Shown piece after piece: positions 44,974 through 53,498 of a DNA stretch of 64,000 bases. Within the stretch, counting starts at the first letter, position 1. Each line of letters begins with the position of its first letter. The position numbers and the translations under genes are program-made. This stretch comes from Pseudomonadota bacterium. Its GTDB lineage: Bacteria; Desulfobacterota; Desulfobacteria; Desulfobacterales; RPRI01. The DNA lies in contig JAHITX010000014.1 in the NCBI GenBank assembly GCA_018817425.1, positions 62,001-126,000 on the forward strand, written 5' to 3'. The notes under the pieces are model-generated. The model searched no databases and was not told where the DNA came from. It was given only the letters and a program-made list of their open reading frames with translations.

Positions 44974-46758
44974 TTAAGCTGTTAAATTCAGCAGATTATC
45001 TTTGGATGCTTTGATCAAAACGTCAGAAGATATTTCTTCCTTTATATTATCATTTAAAAATAAATTGCCGCCTGTTTCCTGCTGTTGTTTTTGCTCCCGG
45101 CCATATCCCTCATTTAGATCCGTTAAAGCACTGCCAAAATTAGAATCAACCTGAATATCCAGCCTGTCCAGCTTAATGCCCTGGCTTGCAAGTACATTTT
45201 TCAGATCATGCGAATTAGCAAGAAGCACTTCCTTTGCAGAAGCACTTTCTGCTACCATTTTAAGTTGCAAAACACTGTCTTTAATCTCCATAGATAATTT
45301 CACACTGCCAAGCTCGGGTGGAGTTAATTGCAGATTTATAATCCTGTCACCCCTTGCAACAGACTTTGAAATTTGTTTTCCCAAAAGCTCCATAGTATTT
45401 GCCGGCAGGAAACTATTGCCCGAACGACGCTCCAGTGCAGAAGACAAGGATTCAAATTTAACAGCAGGTGCACCTTCCTGAAGAATGTCATTAGATTTTA
45501 ACTGCACGTCTTTGATATTCTTTTCGGGATTAACATCCTTTATATCCGAAATCTTGCCCAAAACATCCTGCCTTGCAGTATCGGTATTTTTAATACCCTG
45601 ATTGCCATAGTCAGTTCTATGAGTTCCTGTCTTTTGTGCAGATTCCGATAATTGGTTATCTCGAAAAATATGACTTGCACTTTTTTTCTTTTCCTTACCT
45701 TGCAAAACTTCCGATTTGAGCTGTGAAAGAGACGGACTGTTTAATTTGAGTTTATAATCTTCATCAGGAGTTACCGATCTTTCGATGATTTTGTCTATAG
45801 ATACTTTTACATCCATTGGTAATTTATCGGCACTGGTTTCTGCTTTTAAAATATTTTCCTTAAACCGGAAATTATTGTTTTTTTCGGCTGTATCAGCATC
45901 AATTATATTACGCATATTATGATTTTGTGATTCTTGAAGAGTTTTAGTTTGCCGGGTTGTTCCGGATATGTCATTTTCGAATTGTTCCAGTGCAGCAATA
46001 AATCTATCTATCGAAACAAGGCCGGTTTCTTTATCGGGAGTAATCTTAAGTCCTAGTTTCTCATGTTTTTCCAAAAATTTGGCAGCAGAAATTTTTTCTT
46101 CCATCTCGCTGGTTTCTTTATTGGGCCTGTTTTCCAATGTTTTTAATTGTACTATAAGCTTATTTAAATCCAGACCGCCGGAAGCTGACCGGGCAGCGTT
46201 CAACACATTATCAGCATCCTTAAGACTCAAGCCTAAGTCTTTTAAAGCGGATTCAATACCTGGCATTACCGATGGCTCCAGGTAGACAGGATGATCAGAT
46301 TTGTTTTTTCCTGAAGAGTCAGAGGCAGAGGAAAGTAAATGCGTTTCAATCTCGGAAAAAATATCAGATAGTTTTATCTTCCCGTCAGGATTATTTTCCA
46401 ACAGTTTATCAATGCATAGTTTTGCATCAGTTTTACTATAACCACATTGTGTTAAAAAAAGATTTAAGGTATGGATATCTGACTCTTTCAAATATATTTT
46501 TTCTAAAGATTTTCCCTTTTCTAAAAGGCCCGTTCTCAATTTCTCAAGATAACTCAGATTGCTATTTTCTTTCTGATTAAGTTTTATTGATTGAGCAGTT
46601 TTTTTGCTTCCATCAGTTTTAAGGAAATTATGCATTGATTTTTTTATTAAGGCTTCAAAATTATTTGCCCCGTTTAACTCTGTCTGCGTTGTTGGGTTTG
46701 TGCTTAAACTGCCAAGTAAATTAAGTATAGATTTGGCTATCATTATATTTGTTATCAT
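44974..46758 (-). CDS. fliK: Hook-length control protein FliK
   Basis: FliK measures the hook and triggers the FlhB switch. The protein has about 594 residues: a long polar Lys/Ser/Asn-rich region and a C-terminal Flg_hook domain (INLQLTPPELGSVKLSMEIK, then ANSHDLKNVLASQGIKLDRL and DIQVDS). The ATG at 46758 is preferred over 46839: it has AAAGG before it, and the sigma-54 element at 46799-46813 would lie inside the longer frame. fliK, flgD and flgE form one unit. Confidence 0.88.
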   Translation of the reverse strand: MITNIMIAKSILNLLGSLSTNPTTQTELNGANNFEALIKKSMHNFLKTDGSKKTAQSIKLNQKENSNLSYLEKLRTGLLEKGKSLEKIYLKESDIHTLNLFLTQCGYSKTDAKLCIDKLLENNPDGKIKLSDIFSEIETHLLSSASDSSGKNKSDHPVYLEPSVMPGIESALKDLGLSLKDADNVLNAARSASGGLDLNKLIVQLKTLENRPNKETSEMEEKISAAKFLEKHEKLGLKITPDKETGLVSIDRFIAALEQFENDISGTTRQTKTLQESQNHNMRNIIDADTAEKNNNFRFKENILKAETSADKLPMDVKVSIDKIIERSVTPDEDYKLKLNSPSLSQLKSEVLQGKEKKKSASHIFRDNQLSESAQKTGTHRTDYGNQGIKNTDTARQDVLGKISDIKDVNPEKNIKDVQLKSNDILQEGAPAVKFESLSSALERRSGNSFLPANTMELLGKQISKSVARGDRIINLQLTPPELGSVKLSMEIKDSVLQLKMVAESASAKEVLLANSHDLKNVLASQGIKLDRLDIQVDSNFGSALTDLNEGYGREQKQQQETGGNLFLNDNIKEEISSDVLIKASKDNLLNLTA

Positions 46759-46798
46759 TTTGAGAAACCCTTTAATAAGTAAGTTTGCAATACATAGA

Positions 46799-46813
46799 GC
46801 AAGCAACGTACCA
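46799..46813 (-). promoter_or_regulatory. Sigma-54 promoter of fliK-flgD-flgE
   Basis: The minus strand reads TGGTACGTTGCTTGC, with GG and GC 10 nt apart, which fits a -24/-12 element with one change (T for C). It lies 41 nt before the preferred fliK ATG and supports that start. Confidence 0.65.
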
Positions 46814-47033
46814 ACTTTTAATATTATTTTATTATTCATTTATTACTTGTAGTTATAAATTATTTGTTTAATTTCTTGCCAAAATAACTGTTTGATAAAG
46901 GGAAAATATATTCCGTGTATAAAAGACAACATAGGAAAAAAATTCCCCATTATCCCATTTCTTGATAAACAAAAAAGTTTCTATTGGATTTAAAAAAAGT
47001 CCTAAAAATTAACTGGCCAGATGATAGAGTTCA

Positions 47034-47062
47034 TTGACATTTAAGACTTCTTTTCTTATCTT
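47034..47062 (+). promoter_or_regulatory. Likely sigma-70 promoter of the lipoprotein/NlpC pair
   Basis: TTGACA (47034-47039), a 17-nt spacer and TATCTT (47057-47062) precede the lipoprotein gene. Transcription would begin near 47069, so the true translation start should lie further down, at 47138 or 47162. The 379-nt stretch 46759-47137 between the two divergent genes contains this promoter and the fliK promoter, and nothing else I could identify. Confidence 0.5.
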
Positions 47063-47137
47063 GAATTCATGGAAAAATATACCCTTATTGATTCAAGCCA
47101 GGATAAAAAAAGAAAACCGGAAAAAGCTGTATCCATA

Positions 47138-48112
47138 ATGTTACAATCCAGTTCCTTATCAATGATATTTCTATCAAAAACATATTGCCTTTTAGCGCTT
47201 CTCATAATCCTGTCTCTATTAGGTTGTGATAACAATGGCTTTAATGAACACAGTGAAAAACCCGTCATATCAGTTGGATGGGGGGCTAAAGCAGGAAAAT
47301 TCGGACTTGCAATTCCTGATGAAGGAGAAATTGTCGGGCCCCGTACATTTAATATAGACGATAACGGATACATTCATATTTTTGATTCTATAAAGAAAAA
47401 TATAAAGGTGTTTAATGGGGAAGGCATCTTTCAGAAAAGTATAGGCTCGGATCTACCGGGATACTCATTTGTTGTCTATCGAGGAAACTATTATCTCCTG
47501 GACGGCGAAAGCATCTATAAATATACCCTTTCCGGAATACCTGTAGAAACTTACCCAATCGCCCCGGAAATAACTCTTTACGAGGGTTATGGCCAATGGA
47601 TGCGTATTGATGGTTATGGTGATCTATATATAAGATCTAAAGGCAAGGCCTATAAAATCCTGAAAGGCATCGGGCGGCAAAATACCGTGCTTTCAGGAGA
47701 GGAACAATTCAAAAGCGAACGCGGTGGTACCCCTGACAAATCAGGATCATTCTGGTTTACTATAGCCAAGGATAACATAAAACGTTTTAAACTCTGCGTG
47801 CATGCTAAAAACGGAAGCTTTATAAATGAATTCCCGATAGAAACAGAAGATATCTTCGGCTCAGTAATATTTCTTGACCAGGATGAAAAAGGAATCATAT
47901 ATCTGGAAACCAAAAGAATTGGCACAAATGGTGTTACCCATCTTGAAATCAGACGGTACCGTAGAAACGGCAGGCTCATCCAGAGCATTGAATTACCTAA
48001 CAAGTACTACACAACCATCTATAAAAAAATAATTATTGATAAGAAAGGGGACATATATCAACTTCAAACAACACCATCAGGGGTGAAAATCATAAAATGG
48101 AACAAATTATGA
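47138..48112 (+). CDS. Beta-propeller (NHL-like) lipoprotein
   Basis: From the ATG at 47138 the protein has 324 residues, with a lipoprotein signal that ends at LSLLGC (lipidated Cys30). The rest has propeller-like strands (GPRTFNIDDNGYIHIFDSIK, LLDGESIYKYTLSGIP, MRIDGYGDLYIRSKG). It is probably attached to a membrane facing the periplasm or cell surface. The frame is open up to 47069, but that would make an over-long 53-residue signal and leave no leader after the promoter. It overlaps the NlpC/P60 gene by 4 nt, so the two act together, perhaps in wall remodelling. Confidence 0.65.
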   Translation: MLQSSSLSMIFLSKTYCLLALLIILSLLGCDNNGFNEHSEKPVISVGWGAKAGKFGLAIPDEGEIVGPRTFNIDDNGYIHIFDSIKKNIKVFNGEGIFQKSIGSDLPGYSFVVYRGNYYLLDGESIYKYTLSGIPVETYPIAPEITLYEGYGQWMRIDGYGDLYIRSKGKAYKILKGIGRQNTVLSGEEQFKSERGGTPDKSGSFWFTIAKDNIKRFKLCVHAKNGSFINEFPIETEDIFGSVIFLDQDEKGIIYLETKRIGTNGVTHLEIRRYRRNGRLIQSIELPNKYYTTIYKKIIIDKKGDIYQLQTTPSGVKIIKWNKL

Positions 48113-48984
48113 CAAGCAGGAATATATCGTTTGCACTGATTGTTTCTGCATGCCTATTTCTCTTGACGGTTTCGGGTTATGCAGAAGACATCACAAGAGA
48201 TGAAATTATGGCGAATGCATTTTCATATTCAAATGTCGAGTGGCTCTGTGCAAAACAAAATGCCCGAAAAGACTATAATCTCTTAATTCCGGGGAAACTG
48301 TACAAAGGAGTGCCATATAACTGGGGCGGCTTTGATTCAACAAACAAATTTATAAATAAAGTTAAAAAAGGGGCTGTCGCCGGAAATTACAAGAAAAAGT
48401 GCGGTAAAAAGCTTTGTGTTCGTGAAGATTTTGCCGGTCTTGATTGCTCCGGCCTGGTTTCCCGCAGCTGGGAAATTAGCAGATACACGACAAAATCATT
48501 TCCCGGCATCTCGATAAGAATTCCTCAGGAACTTCTCCAACCCGGAGATATTTTAAATTCGGAAAACAAGCATGTCATGCTGTTTGACAAATTCGACGAT
48601 GATAACCAGATGTGGGTCTACGAATCCGCTGTCTGGGTAAGAAAGAAAAATGCCCCCCCTGCCGGTGTTGTATACCGGACTGTGGATATCGGCGATGAAT
48701 ACGTGCCCCGGCGGTATTACAAGTTTATCGAAAAGGGAGACCGTGTAAAAACAGATAAAACTATTTTAGCCCTTCGTGAATTAAAAGGTAAGAAAAAGCT
48801 TTACGTTCCTGCCGGAACAATAGGTGAAATACTGCAAGCCCCCAAAATCAGAAGCAATGATCCGAAATTGCATACACCTTTAGATGTCTGGGTTTACGTG
48901 AAATTTGAAAACGGTCAGGAAGGCTGGGTCACAATAAGACATCTGGCCTTGATTAATACAAAAAAGGAAACTGCACAAAATTAA
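48109..48984 (+). CDS. Secreted NlpC/P60-type peptidase with SH3-like C-terminus
   Basis: The 291-residue precursor has a signal peptide (SFALIVSACLFLLTVSGYAE). The NlpC/P60 core has Cys113 in GLDCSGLVSR and His155 in NKHVMLFD, the usual catalytic pair. The C-terminal part (KKLYVPAGTIGEILQAPK, then VYVKFENGQEGWV) resembles a bacterial SH3 domain for wall binding. It is probably a peptidoglycan or other amide hydrolase in the periplasm. The ATG at 48109 overlaps the previous stop (ATGA). Confidence 0.75.
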   Translation: MTSRNISFALIVSACLFLLTVSGYAEDITRDEIMANAFSYSNVEWLCAKQNARKDYNLLIPGKLYKGVPYNWGGFDSTNKFINKVKKGAVAGNYKKKCGKKLCVREDFAGLDCSGLVSRSWEISRYTTKSFPGISIRIPQELLQPGDILNSENKHVMLFDKFDDDNQMWVYESAVWVRKKNAPPAGVVYRTVDIGDEYVPRRYYKFIEKGDRVKTDKTILALRELKGKKKLYVPAGTIGEILQAPKIRSNDPKLHTPLDVWVYVKFENGQEGWVTIRHLALINTKKETAQN

Positions 48985-49113
48985 GGGGTAAACGAACGGC
49001 ATATAAATTTATTTCTAAAAGTGATAAACCATGCTTGCTAATAGTACTACTCCGATAAATCCGGCCCCCCATGCTACAACCACCATAAGAACTGCAGCGG
49101 ACCCGTACAGTCA

Positions 49114-50568
49114 TCAGGTTCCGCAAAAAGTTTTATAATTTTTATCACCGTCTTTGGGCAGGTCTTGATACTCGTTTGTTTGCGGCAGCACTTCATATGG
49201 TGAGCGAAGAACCTGAAGAAGTTTCTCTGCCGATGCGGCCTTGCCTGTCTGCACACAGTCTTTAATAACTTCTTCAACATGATGATTTCTTGGAATTACC
49301 ACTGAATTGTTTTGCCGCATCAGTTCCTGTACTTCTAGTGTAACTACGTCTTGCTCACTTAATCTTTTTTGCCAAAGATCAAAACACTCCTCAAGTTTGC
49401 TATGCATCAAAGATGCTGAATCTTCAGATGTCAAAGATTTAGTTAAATGATCAAAAGTTAACGTGTAGTCTAAGCGCTTTTCCTTGAGCCGGTTTAAAAC
49501 AGTATCTATCAGTTTTTTATCTTCCTGATTAAATGATATCAGGCCAAGCTTTTTTTTCATCATTTTCGTATACTCTTTTTCAAACCGGCCGGGAAATTCC
49601 GATATCATTGGATTTACCTGATCTAAAGCTTTTTTAGTGTCGGGATTAATGAGAGTTAACAGGCATTCAGCGAACCGGGCTATATTCCAGTGTAGAATTG
49701 AAGGCTGATTGCCAAAGGCATATCTACCCATAGTATCTATAGAGCTATAAACGGTTTCGGGATCATAGATTCCCATCATTGCACATGGACCATAGTCGAT
49801 GGTTTCTCCGGAAAGGGTTATGTTATCGGTATTCATGACACCGTGAATAAAACCGACCCTCATCCAATCAACAACTAATTGAATCTGCTTTTCAATGAAT
49901 TTATCAATAAGCATAACATATTGATTTTGTCCTTCTGTAATCAATTCAGGATAGTGACGCTTAATAGTATAGTTACACAGAGTTTTGAGAGATTGAAGAT
50001 CACCCCGGGCTGCGAAGTACTGAAAAGTGCCGATACGTATATGACTTGAAGCAACACGAGTAACGACTGCTCCCGGTACTTGAGTTTCACGAAAAACCGT
50101 TTCTCCGGTAGTTACAACTGCCAGACTGCGTGTTGTAGCAATACCTAAGGCTTTCATGGCTTCACTCATAATAAACTCCCGTACAGCCGGACCAAGGGCA
50201 CAACGCCCGTCTCCTCCTCTTGAAAATGAGGTGCGGCCGGAACCTTTAAGCTGAATGTCAAGCCTTTGCCCGAATTGATCTAATACTTCTCCGAGAAGAT
50301 GCGCTCTTCCATCTCCGAGTTGGGGAACAAAACCACCAAACTGATGGCCTGCATACGCTGTTGCAATGGGTTCCGATCCGGGCAGTATTTGATTTCCTGA
50401 AAAAACTTGTGCCAGGGTATGCGAATCATTTTTCAATTCATCCGAAATCATTAGCTGCTTAGCCAGGGTGGAATTCCACAAAAAGAGTTGCGGATCACGA
50501 ACAGGTGCAGGCCGTATCTTTTCGTAAAAAACCCCATCTAATTTTGCGTAAGAATTTATAAAATTCAA
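49114..50568 (-). CDS. selO: SelO (YdiU/UPF0061) protein AMPylase
   Basis: SelO is a pseudokinase-fold enzyme that transfers AMP to proteins in redox control. The protein has 484 residues with family blocks [35 protein letters not shown] and [20 protein letters not shown]. It ends in KTFCGT with a C-terminal cysteine in the place of the selenocysteine of animal SelO. I choose the TTG at 50568 because GGAGG lies six bases before it; the ATG at 50607 has no such site. Two genes on the same strand (hydrolase and nagZ) precede it. Confidence 0.92.
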   Translation of the reverse strand: MNFINSYAKLDGVFYEKIRPAPVRDPQLFLWNSTLAKQLMISDELKNDSHTLAQVFSGNQILPGSEPIATAYAGHQFGGFVPQLGDGRAHLLGEVLDQFGQRLDIQLKGSGRTSFSRGGDGRCALGPAVREFIMSEAMKALGIATTRSLAVVTTGETVFRETQVPGAVVTRVASSHIRIGTFQYFAARGDLQSLKTLCNYTIKRHYPELITEGQNQYVMLIDKFIEKQIQLVVDWMRVGFIHGVMNTDNITLSGETIDYGPCAMMGIYDPETVYSSIDTMGRYAFGNQPSILHWNIARFAECLLTLINPDTKKALDQVNPMISEFPGRFEKEYTKMMKKKLGLISFNQEDKKLIDTVLNRLKEKRLDYTLTFDHLTKSLTSEDSASLMHSKLEECFDLWQKRLSEQDVVTLEVQELMRQNNSVVIPRNHHVEEVIKDCVQTGKAASAEKLLQVLRSPYEVLPQTNEYQDLPKDGDKNYKTFCGT

Positions 50569-50694
50569 TTTAAACCTCCACGAGGAAAATATAACGTATA
50601 TGGGCATCCACCAGTTGCTTGGAATGTCTTTATGCTGCTATAATTATTTAATGATGCGATCCAAATTGACCTAAAGTATACCATTTGTCTTATT

Positions 50695-51534
50695 TTAAGA
50701 AAGATTTTTTGTGAGAAAAGATATAACGGCAGATGTAAACGCATCATTGCGATCACCGGCAATCATATGCCCTGCTTCCTTAACATCAACATACTCGGCA
50801 CTTGGCACTGTCTTTAAGAAGGCTTGTGCACCGGCTTTGCTCACCACATCGCTCATTCGGCCGCGAACAAGCATAATAGGTACATCGATAGTCAAAGCTG
50901 CGCGCTCATACCGTTTTGTATCGAATTTATCATTGACTTGTTCATCATCGGATATGATGGCTGGATCCCAGTGCCATCTATATCGACCATCAAAACCAAG
51001 TCGCAGGTTATTCTCCAAACCGCTAAGATCATCCGGACGTGATCGATAAGGAAGATAGCCTGAAACGGCAGAGGCAGCCTCTTCAAGCGATATGAAACCA
51101 TCAGGGTAACTGCGCATGAACTCAAGAATGCGCTCCCGGCCCACCTGCTCAAGTTGTGGCGCAACGTCAACCAGGATCAAGGCGCTACATACAACTTGCG
51201 GTGCTTCTCCTGCCGCTATAAGCGATGCCAAACCGCCAAGCGATGCGCCAACCAAAGCTACGGGCTGCCCGATGAGATCCACCACGGTGCGCAGATCTTT
51301 CGCATAGGCATCGATAGAATAATTACCATCAGCTGCCCAGTCGCTATAACCGTGGCCACGAAGATCAAGATTGATAGCCAGAAACCCGGCTTCACCGAGC
51401 ACACTCATTGTATTGCCCCAGGAATATCTGGTTTGACCACCGCCGTGTAAGAGCAGCACCGGCTTACCGTTCCACAATCCCTCTACATCCGCGGATAATT
51501 CAAATGAATCCCCAACTAAAAAACGTACAGCCAT
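50695..51534 (-). CDS. Alpha/beta-hydrolase fold enzyme
   Basis: The 279-residue protein has the oxyanion segment LLHGGGQTRYSWG, DLRGHGYSDW and the nucleophile elbow LVGASLGGLASL (Ser about 97), and a late His in EAGHMIAGDRND. All triad elements are present. The substrate is unknown; haloperoxidase- or esterase-like hydrolases are close in pattern. It starts 8 nt after nagZ and could be in one transcript with selO. No signal peptide is seen. Confidence 0.85.
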   Translation of the reverse strand: MAVRFLVGDSFELSADVEGLWNGKPVLLLHGGGQTRYSWGNTMSVLGEAGFLAINLDLRGHGYSDWAADGNYSIDAYAKDLRTVVDLIGQPVALVGASLGGLASLIAAGEAPQVVCSALILVDVAPQLEQVGRERILEFMRSYPDGFISLEEAASAVSGYLPYRSRPDDLSGLENNLRLGFDGRYRWHWDPAIISDDEQVNDKFDTKRYERAALTIDVPIMLVRGRMSDVVSKAGAQAFLKTVPSAEYVDVKEAGHMIAGDRNDAFTSAVISFLTKNLS

Positions 51535-51542
51535 TTATTACC

Positions 51543-52571
51543 TCATTCGGAATCGTTATTTACAGTGTACGATAAATATTTCTCTTTATACAAAAGTATA
51601 CGGCTTACTGATTTTTCAGCTTCCACCTCTATCTCGTTAAAATCGCGCATATTCTTTTTTATTTCCTCAAAGGCGTATTCAATATTTGGTCCTGCATGGC
51701 ATATCAGCGCCATATCGATTCCGGCATAAAGAATTTGTTTTATAACTGTTTTAATATCAAAATTATTTATTATAGCCCCCATGTCCAGGTCATCGGTCAT
51801 AACAATACCATTGTAACCCATTTGTTCGCGCAAAAGCTTTTTTGCTATCTTTTCGGAAAGGCTTGCCGGCCATTTTTCATCGATGTTTGAATAAAGTATG
51901 TGAGAAAGCATTATTGCCGAAACATCATGTCTTATAGCTGCATAAAACGGTATAAGATCAAAAGATTCCAGATCACTAAGTCCAATATCAAGAACAGGCA
52001 GTTCAAGATGGGAATCAGGAACAGTTCTTCCTATACCTGGAAAATGTTTGGCCACAGCCATTAATTTTCTTGCCTGCATGTTCTCTATGACTGCAACACC
52101 CATTTTTAAAACCCAGTATGGATCAGAACCAAAAGCCCTGCCGGACATTATGCTGTTAATGCCTTCCGGAGCAACATCCAGAACAGGAGCCATATCCATA
52201 TTAATTCCAACCCCAAGTAATTCATTTGCAATTGTCTGTGCAAAAATAAAGGCATCATTTTCGTTTTTTATCTCAGGATTTCCAGAAAATCGGGTAAAAA
52301 AAGGCTCTTTGAGCCTTGCAACCTGACCGCCTTCCTGGTCAATAGAGATTATCAGGGGAGGTTGATTACATGATCTTGCATAAGCCTGAGCTGAATCACA
52401 AAGATTTTTTATCTGTTCGGGTGTTTGTACATTTTGTGAAAAAAGTATTAACCCCCCGACTTTCACAGTATCTATAAGAAACATCAGCTCATGAGATAAT
52501 TGTGTTCCGTTAAAACCTGCCATGAGACGCTGACCCGCAATCTGTGCAATAGAAAAATCGGAAATATTCAT
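51543..52571 (-). CDS. nagZ: Beta-N-acetylhexosaminidase, glycoside hydrolase family 3 (NagZ-like)
   Basis: NagZ removes N-acetylglucosamine from anhydro-muropeptides during wall recycling. The 342-residue protein has the GH3 NagZ signature AKHFPGIGRTVPDSHLELP with the catalytic Asp-His dyad, and VMTDDLDMGAI with the nucleophile Asp. No signal peptide is present, in agreement with a cytosolic enzyme. The start at 52571 is the only good ATG. Confidence 0.88.
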   Translation of the reverse strand: MNISDFSIAQIAGQRLMAGFNGTQLSHELMFLIDTVKVGGLILFSQNVQTPEQIKNLCDSAQAYARSCNQPPLIISIDQEGGQVARLKEPFFTRFSGNPEIKNENDAFIFAQTIANELLGVGINMDMAPVLDVAPEGINSIMSGRAFGSDPYWVLKMGVAVIENMQARKLMAVAKHFPGIGRTVPDSHLELPVLDIGLSDLESFDLIPFYAAIRHDVSAIMLSHILYSNIDEKWPASLSEKIAKKLLREQMGYNGIVMTDDLDMGAIINNFDIKTVIKQILYAGIDMALICHAGPNIEYAFEEIKKNMRDFNEIEVEAEKSVSRILLYKEKYLSYTVNNDSE

Positions 52572-52748
52572 TGTCTATTCCTGCATAACTATATAAGTAT
52601 TTATAAAAACTTAATGATTTTTATCTGAGTCCCTATGGTTGACTTAAATCATACAATGCAAAAAATCAACTTAAACTCATATTACATTCAAAATCCCAAA
52701 ATCCTTTCCAATAATTCACAATTTCCTGAAAAATAGTTTCTTTTATAC

Positions 52749-52777
52749 TTGACATGAATTTTTATCTTGACTATAGA
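52749..52777 (+). promoter_or_regulatory. Sigma-70 promoter of rsbRD-dsrMKJOP
   Basis: TTGACA at 52749-52754 is followed by a 17-nt spacer and TATAGA at 52772-52777. It lies about 100 nt before the rsbRD start and is the best promoter match on this side of the window. Confidence 0.65.
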
Positions 52778-52782
52778 ATTTG

Positions 52783-52814
52783 CGCCAAGTGGCGTTATTC
52801 CAAGGTTTTTGGAA
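52783..52814 (+). promoter_or_regulatory. Two dyads in the dsr operon leader
   Basis: Directly after the -10 box are a CGCCA/TGGCG dyad with a 2-nt centre (52783-52794) and a TTCCAA/TTGGAA hairpin with a 5-nt loop (52798-52814) followed by an A run. Their place at the transcription start suggests a repressor site or a leader RNA structure. No regulator can be named. Confidence 0.35.
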
Positions 52815-52875
52815 AAAATACTATAATAAATGAATATTATCTGATATGTCAAAGAGTTGAGGTTGGTTTTTATAT

Positions 52876-53415
52876 ATGAAACTGGAAGAGCTGTTAGCCC
52901 AAAAGAAAAAAGTTATTATCGATAAATGGTTTGATGCTGTTGTCAACACCTATCCTTCCGATACTTCCAGATTTATCAAAAGTCAGAAAAATCCTTTTGC
53001 CAATCCTGTAGGAAGTACAACCCATAAAGGTCTTAGCGTTTTGATGGATGAACTTCTTGGTGAAATGAATGCTGATACAATAAATTCATTTCTTGACCCG
53101 ATTATAAGGATCAGGGCTATTCAGGATTTTACACCATCAGGAGCGGTTTCTTTTGTATTTTCTTTAAAAGATATAATAAAAGACCAATTTAAAGATAAAG
53201 AATTTAATGATCATAGCATGTTAATAGAAGTAATGCAGTTTTATAGTAAAATTGATTTAGTCGCAAAGATAGGTTTTGACATTTATATGAAATGCAGAGA
53301 GAAAATTTATCATATAAAGGCAAACGAAGAAAAAAACAGAACCTTCAGAGCGTTTGAAAGAGCCGGTTTGATTAAAGAGATTCCGGATAATGAAACGGAA
53401 TCTCAATTGATTTAA
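52876..53415 (+). CDS. RsbRD N-terminal-domain protein upstream of dsrM
   Basis: The 179-residue helical protein matches the RsbT co-antagonist RsbRD N-terminal domain family (KKKVIIDKWFDAVVNTYP, then IIRIRAIQDFTPSGAVSFVF). Genes of this type commonly precede dsrMKJOP in sulfate reducers. It has no STAS domain and no catalytic motif. It lies 83 nt before dsrM in the same direction and may sense a signal for the Dsr complex. The role is not known. Confidence 0.8.
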   Translation: MKLEELLAQKKKVIIDKWFDAVVNTYPSDTSRFIKSQKNPFANPVGSTTHKGLSVLMDELLGEMNADTINSFLDPIIRIRAIQDFTPSGAVSFVFSLKDIIKDQFKDKEFNDHSMLIEVMQFYSKIDLVAKIGFDIYMKCREKIYHIKANEEKNRTFRAFERAGLIKEIPDNETESQLI

Positions 53416-53432
53416 CAATGATTAATATTAAA

Positions 53433-53477
53433 GCTTAAGTGGCTGACTATTGTATTGATAAAGCGGCTGTCTTAAGC
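53433..53477 (+). promoter_or_regulatory. Inverted repeat before dsrM
   Basis: GCTTAAG and CTTAAGC (perfect 7-bp arms, 31-nt spacer) lie between rsbRD and dsrM. It may be a processing or attenuation site that adjusts dsrMKJOP levels. No T run follows. Confidence 0.3.
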
Positions 53478-53498
53478 CATGGAGCGAGGTAATGTTAA

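Larger units (their letters stand above)
52572..52875. other. Divergent intergenic region between nagZ and rsbRD/dsr
   Basis: This 304-nt gap separates nagZ (minus) from the rsbRD-dsr genes (plus). It is AT-rich and holds the sigma-70 promoter at 52749-52777 and two short dyads just behind it. I saw no small gene or RNA. Confidence 0.5.

Noticed and set aside
46759-46839. N-terminal extension of FliK from an ATG at 46839
   Set aside because: The sigma-54 element at 46799-46813 lies inside it and the ATG at 46758 has a better ribosome binding site.
47069-47137. Lipoprotein start at 47069
   Set aside because: It coincides with the predicted transcription start and gives a 53-residue signal peptide; 47138 gives a normal length.
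49114-49140. Possible selenocysteine codon at the end of selO (two TGA in a row)
   Set aside because: The protein ends in a natural FCGT terminus, and no selenocysteine insertion hairpin is evident after the TGA.
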